From assembly GCA_964646425.1 (NCBI GenBank), contig CAZYEI010000049.1, positions 1-8,216 on the forward strand: 8,216 bases of DNA. Reading direction: 5' to 3'. Source of the DNA: CAZYEI01 sp964646425 (lineage in GTDB: Bacteria > Bacillota_I > Bacilli_A > RFN20 > JAISJY01). The notes below the pieces were generated by a model. The model saw nothing but the letters and a program-made list of their open reading frames with translations. It was not told where the DNA came from and did no database searches. Position 1 is the stretch's first letter. Every line of letters begins with the position of its first letter. Shown here in pieces: positions 6,413-8,216 of the stretch. The position numbers were made by a program, and so were the translations under genes.

Positions 6413-7372
6413 ATGAGAAAGTTTGAAAAACCAAAGTTTGAGATTACTGAAGTTAACGATCTAGAAAATAGTGCAACATTTACTGTTGAACCATTAGAAA
6501 GAGGATATGGTACAACATTAGGAAATGCACTTCGTCGTGTTATGCTGTCTTCTTTACCAGGAGCTTCACTATATGCAATTGAAATTGAAAAAGCTCGTCA
6601 TGAGTTTTCTGCTCTTGATGGTGTTATTGAAGATGTAACAACAATTATTTTAAATCTTAAAGATTTAGTTTTGGATATTGATGCTGAGGATAATGTTACA
6701 AAGAAAATTACTATTGATGTAACAGGCCCTGCTGTTGTTACTGGTGCAGATATTGTTTGTCCAAGTGATGTTCAAGTTGTAAGTAAAGATTTATTTATTT
6801 GTAGCGTTGCTGAAGGTGGAACATTCCGTGCAACATTGTATTGCCGTAATGGTCGTGGCTATGTAACTGCTGAACAAAATAAGGCAAGTAATTCTTCAAG
6901 ATTCCATGTTGGACTTATTCCAACTGATTCAAACTATTCACCAATTCGTATGGTTTCATATGAAGTAGAACCTACTCGTGTTGGTTATGATACAAGTTAT
7001 GATAAGTTATTTATGCATGTTACAACAAATGGCTCAATGACTCCTCAAGCTGCTATTGCATTAGCTGCTAGACTATTGGTAGAACATTTTGCATTATTTG
7101 TTGAAATTTCTGAACTTGCTAAAAATACTGATGTTATGACTGAATCAATTTCTGAATCAGAAAATAAATATCAAAATATGTCAATTGAAGATCTTGAATT
7201 ATCAGTTCGTTCATATAATTGTTTAAAACGTGCTGGAATTCAAACAGTTGAAGAATTGACTCAAAAAACAGAAGAAGATATGATGAAAGTTCGTAATTTA
7301 GGTAAAAAGTCTTTAAAAGAAGTTAAAGATGTTTTACAAAGTTATGGACTTGGATTTAGATCTTTCGAATAA
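6413..7372 (+). CDS. rpoA: DNA-directed RNA polymerase subunit alpha
   Basis: Alpha dimerises to nucleate RNA polymerase assembly, and its C-terminal domain binds UP elements and activators. The 319-residue product has the N-terminal assembly domain, with VEPLERGYGTTLGNALRRVM at 25-44 and the VEPTRVGYDTSYDKL segment at 185-199. A Ser/Glu-rich linker at about 240-255 leads to the C-terminal domain at about 256-316. The DNA-contacting helix RSYNCLKRAGI at 266-276 and RNLGKKSLKE at 294-303 are conserved. Three cysteines lie in the N-terminal domain at 116, 130 and 144. GGAGG at 6401-6405 precedes ATG 6413. rpsD, part of this operon in Proteobacteria, is absent, as is normal in Bacillota. Confidence 0.98.
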   Translation: MRKFEKPKFEITEVNDLENSATFTVEPLERGYGTTLGNALRRVMLSSLPGASLYAIEIEKARHEFSALDGVIEDVTTIILNLKDLVLDIDAEDNVTKKITIDVTGPAVVTGADIVCPSDVQVVSKDLFICSVAEGGTFRATLYCRNGRGYVTAEQNKASNSSRFHVGLIPTDSNYSPIRMVSYEVEPTRVGYDTSYDKLFMHVTTNGSMTPQAAIALAARLLVEHFALFVEISELAKNTDVMTESISESENKYQNMSIEDLELSVRSYNCLKRAGIQTVEELTQKTEEDMMKVRNLGKKSLKEVKDVLQSYGLGFRSFE

Positions 7373-7390
7373 TAAGGAGGATACATAAAT

Positions 7391-7783
7391 ATGGCACGTA
7401 AAAATATTCATGGTAAATCTGGCGTTCGTTTTAAAGCTGGTTATACTGCTGCAAAAGATAAATCAATGTTACGTAATGTTTCTACTGAATTAATTATTCA
7501 TGGAAGAGTACAAGTAACTGCAAAGGTTGCTAAGCAATTAAGAACTGAAGTAGATCACTTAATTACTTTAGGTAAAAAAGGAGATTTACATGCTCGCCGT
7601 TTAGCAGCTCGTTATGTTCGTGATGTTTGGGCTGATGAAGCAAATAAGGTAACAGCTTTACAAAAATTGTTTGCTGAAATTGCTCCTAAATATGCTGATC
7701 GTAATGGTGGATACACTCGTATTTTAAAAGTAGGAAATCGTCGTGGCGATAATGCTCCTATGTGTATCGTTGAATTAGTATAG
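7391..7783 (+). CDS. rplQ: 50S ribosomal protein L17
   Basis: L17 lies on the large-subunit surface near the polypeptide exit region. The 130-residue product is within the family range. The core is clear: STELIIHGRVQVTAKVAKQLR at 31-51, LITLGKKGDLHARRLAAR at 58-75, LQKLFAEIAPKY at 90-101 and GGYTRILKVGNRRGDNAP at 106-123. The N-terminus (MARKNIHGKSGVRFKAGYTAAKDKSMLRN) differs from the short R-K-L-G-R-T-S start of most homologues and is about ten residues longer. AAGGAGG at 7374-7380 follows a tandem TAATAA at the end of rpoA. It is the last gene before the terminator. Confidence 0.97.
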   Translation: MARKNIHGKSGVRFKAGYTAAKDKSMLRNVSTELIIHGRVQVTAKVAKQLRTEVDHLITLGKKGDLHARRLAARYVRDVWADEANKVTALQKLFAEIAPKYADRNGGYTRILKVGNRRGDNAPMCIVELV

Positions 7784-7793
7784 TTTGATTTTG

Positions 7794-7825
7794 AAAAAGG
7801 TTCAATTATTGAACCTTTTTTATTA
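7794..7825 (+). terminator. Intrinsic terminator closing the ribosomal protein cluster
   Basis: AAAAAGGTTCAA (7794-7805) pairs perfectly with TTGAACCTTTTT (7809-7820) around a 3-nt TTA loop, giving a 12-bp stem whose 3' arm continues into a T-rich tail. It starts 11 nt after the rplQ stop. The A tract on the 5' side could also support termination from the other strand. No comparable hairpin occurs elsewhere in the cluster, which supports one long transcript ending here. Confidence 0.92.
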
Positions 7826-7838
7826 TTATGTTTATAAT
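7809..7838 (+). promoter_or_regulatory. Candidate sigma-A promoter for ecfA1, upstream option
   Basis: A perfect -10 TATAAT at 7833-7838 is preceded, with an 18-bp spacer, by TTGAAC at 7809-7814 (four of six matches to TTGACA). The -35 lies within the 3' arm of the terminator hairpin. Start of transcription would be near 7845, leaving a leader of about 55 nt before ecfA1. In such AT-rich DNA, chance matches are common. Confidence 0.45.
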
Positions 7839-7848
7839 ATTTGGTTTT

Positions 7849-7877
7849 TTGATAAAAATGTAGTAAAATAATATAGT
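7849..7877 (+). promoter_or_regulatory. Candidate sigma-A promoter for ecfA1, downstream option
   Basis: TTGATA at 7849-7854 and TATAGT at 7872-7877 each match the consensus at five of six positions with an ideal 17-bp spacer. Transcription would start near 7884, so the ribosome binding site AAAGGAG (7884-7890) would be at the very 5' end of the mRNA, with about 16 nt before the start codon. This makes it slightly less attractive than its -35/-10 scores suggest. Confidence 0.45.
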
Positions 7878-7899
7878 TTAAGGAAAGGAGCGAGAAAGT

Positions 7900-8216
7900 A
7901 TGGAAAATATTATTGAAATAAAAAACATTTCTTTTGGATATGATGATGAAAATCTAGTTTTAAGCGACTTTTCGTTAAATATAAAAAGAGGCGCATATAC
8001 CGTTATAGTTGGTCATAATGGCAGTGGAAAATCAACACTAGCAAAATTAATTATTGGTTTATTAGAGGCTGGGAAAGGTAAGATAATTGTTGATAACGAA
8101 GAATTATCAGAATATACATTATCAAATATTCGCAGTAAAGTAGGTATTGTTTTTCAAAATCCAGATAATCAATTCATTGGTTCAACTGTTGAAGATGATA
8201 TTGCTTTTGGCTTAGA
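7900..8216 (+). CDS. ecfA1: ECF transporter ATPase EcfA1 (CbiO-type), partial at the 3' end
   Basis: EcfA1 is one of two ABC ATPases that, with EcfT, energise the vitamin and metal uptake proteins (S components) of energy-coupling-factor transporters. The window holds 105 codons from ATG 7900. The Walker A motif is GHNGSGKST at 38-46. The Q-loop FQNPDNQFIGSTVEDDIAFG at 85-104 is the form typical of EcfA1 rather than EcfA2. The signature, Walker B and H-loop regions lie beyond the window. AAAGGAG at 7884-7890 is the ribosome binding site. In Bacillus this gene also follows rplQ and is followed by ecfA2, ecfT and truA, so the same is expected here (inference). Confidence 0.95.
   Translation, partial: MENIIEIKNISFGYDDENLVLSDFSLNIKRGAYTVIVGHNGSGKSTLAKLIIGLLEAGKGKIIVDNEELSEYTLSNIRSKVGIVFQNPDNQFIGSTVEDDIAFGL

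Noticed and set aside
1..8216. CRISPR arrays, insertion sequences, prophage genes, tRNA or rRNA genes, or a novel defence system
   Set aside because: The window is filled by closely packed core genes in canonical order; no repeats, transposase motifs or RNA gene folds were seen.

Overview
The window is a low-GC Bacillota-type ribosomal protein cluster: the spc operon from rpsH onward, the alpha operon, and the start of the ECF transporter operon. The AT-rich sequence, strong AAGGAGG-type ribosome binding sites and Bacillus-like gene order all point to Bacillota. So do the zinc-lid adenylate kinase, the absence of rpsD from the alpha operon, and ecfA1 after rplQ. The missing rpmD (L30), the Ala/Glu-rich extension on S5 and the many cysteines suggest an anaerobic lineage near Erysipelotrichia, RF39 or Acholeplasma-like bacteria. 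That placement is inference. Tryptophan is encoded by TGG and no TGA lies inside any gene, so the standard bacterial code applies.

Positions 31-2396 carry rpsH, rplF, rplR, rpsE and rplO, with rpmD missing between rpsE and rplO. Positions 2400-5396 carry secY, adk, map and infA: the Sec channel, adenylate kinase, methionine aminopeptidase and IF-1. adk-map and map-infA overlap by one base (TAATG). Positions 5424-7783 carry rpmJ, rpsM, rpsK, rpoA and rplQ. All genes are on the + strand with short gaps. A strong intrinsic terminator follows rplQ at about 7794-7825. A fresh promoter region (about 7809-7877) then leads into ecfA1, which is cut by the window end.

Together the genes supply ribosomal proteins of both subunits, the translocon, N-terminal protein processing, initiation and the RNA polymerase alpha subunit. 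ecfA1 begins an energizing module for vitamin and metal uptake.

The main anomaly is in rpsE. Its N-terminal extension and its conserved core lie in different frames, joined near 1485-1497, and the conserved block that normally precedes the VNRVSK motif is missing. This is either a small deletion or assembly error, or a real oddity (slippage at a GTTAAAC heptamer, or internal initiation at 1530). No CRISPR array, IS element, tRNA or rRNA was seen. I found no convincing novel system; apart from rpsE this is ordinary core genome.
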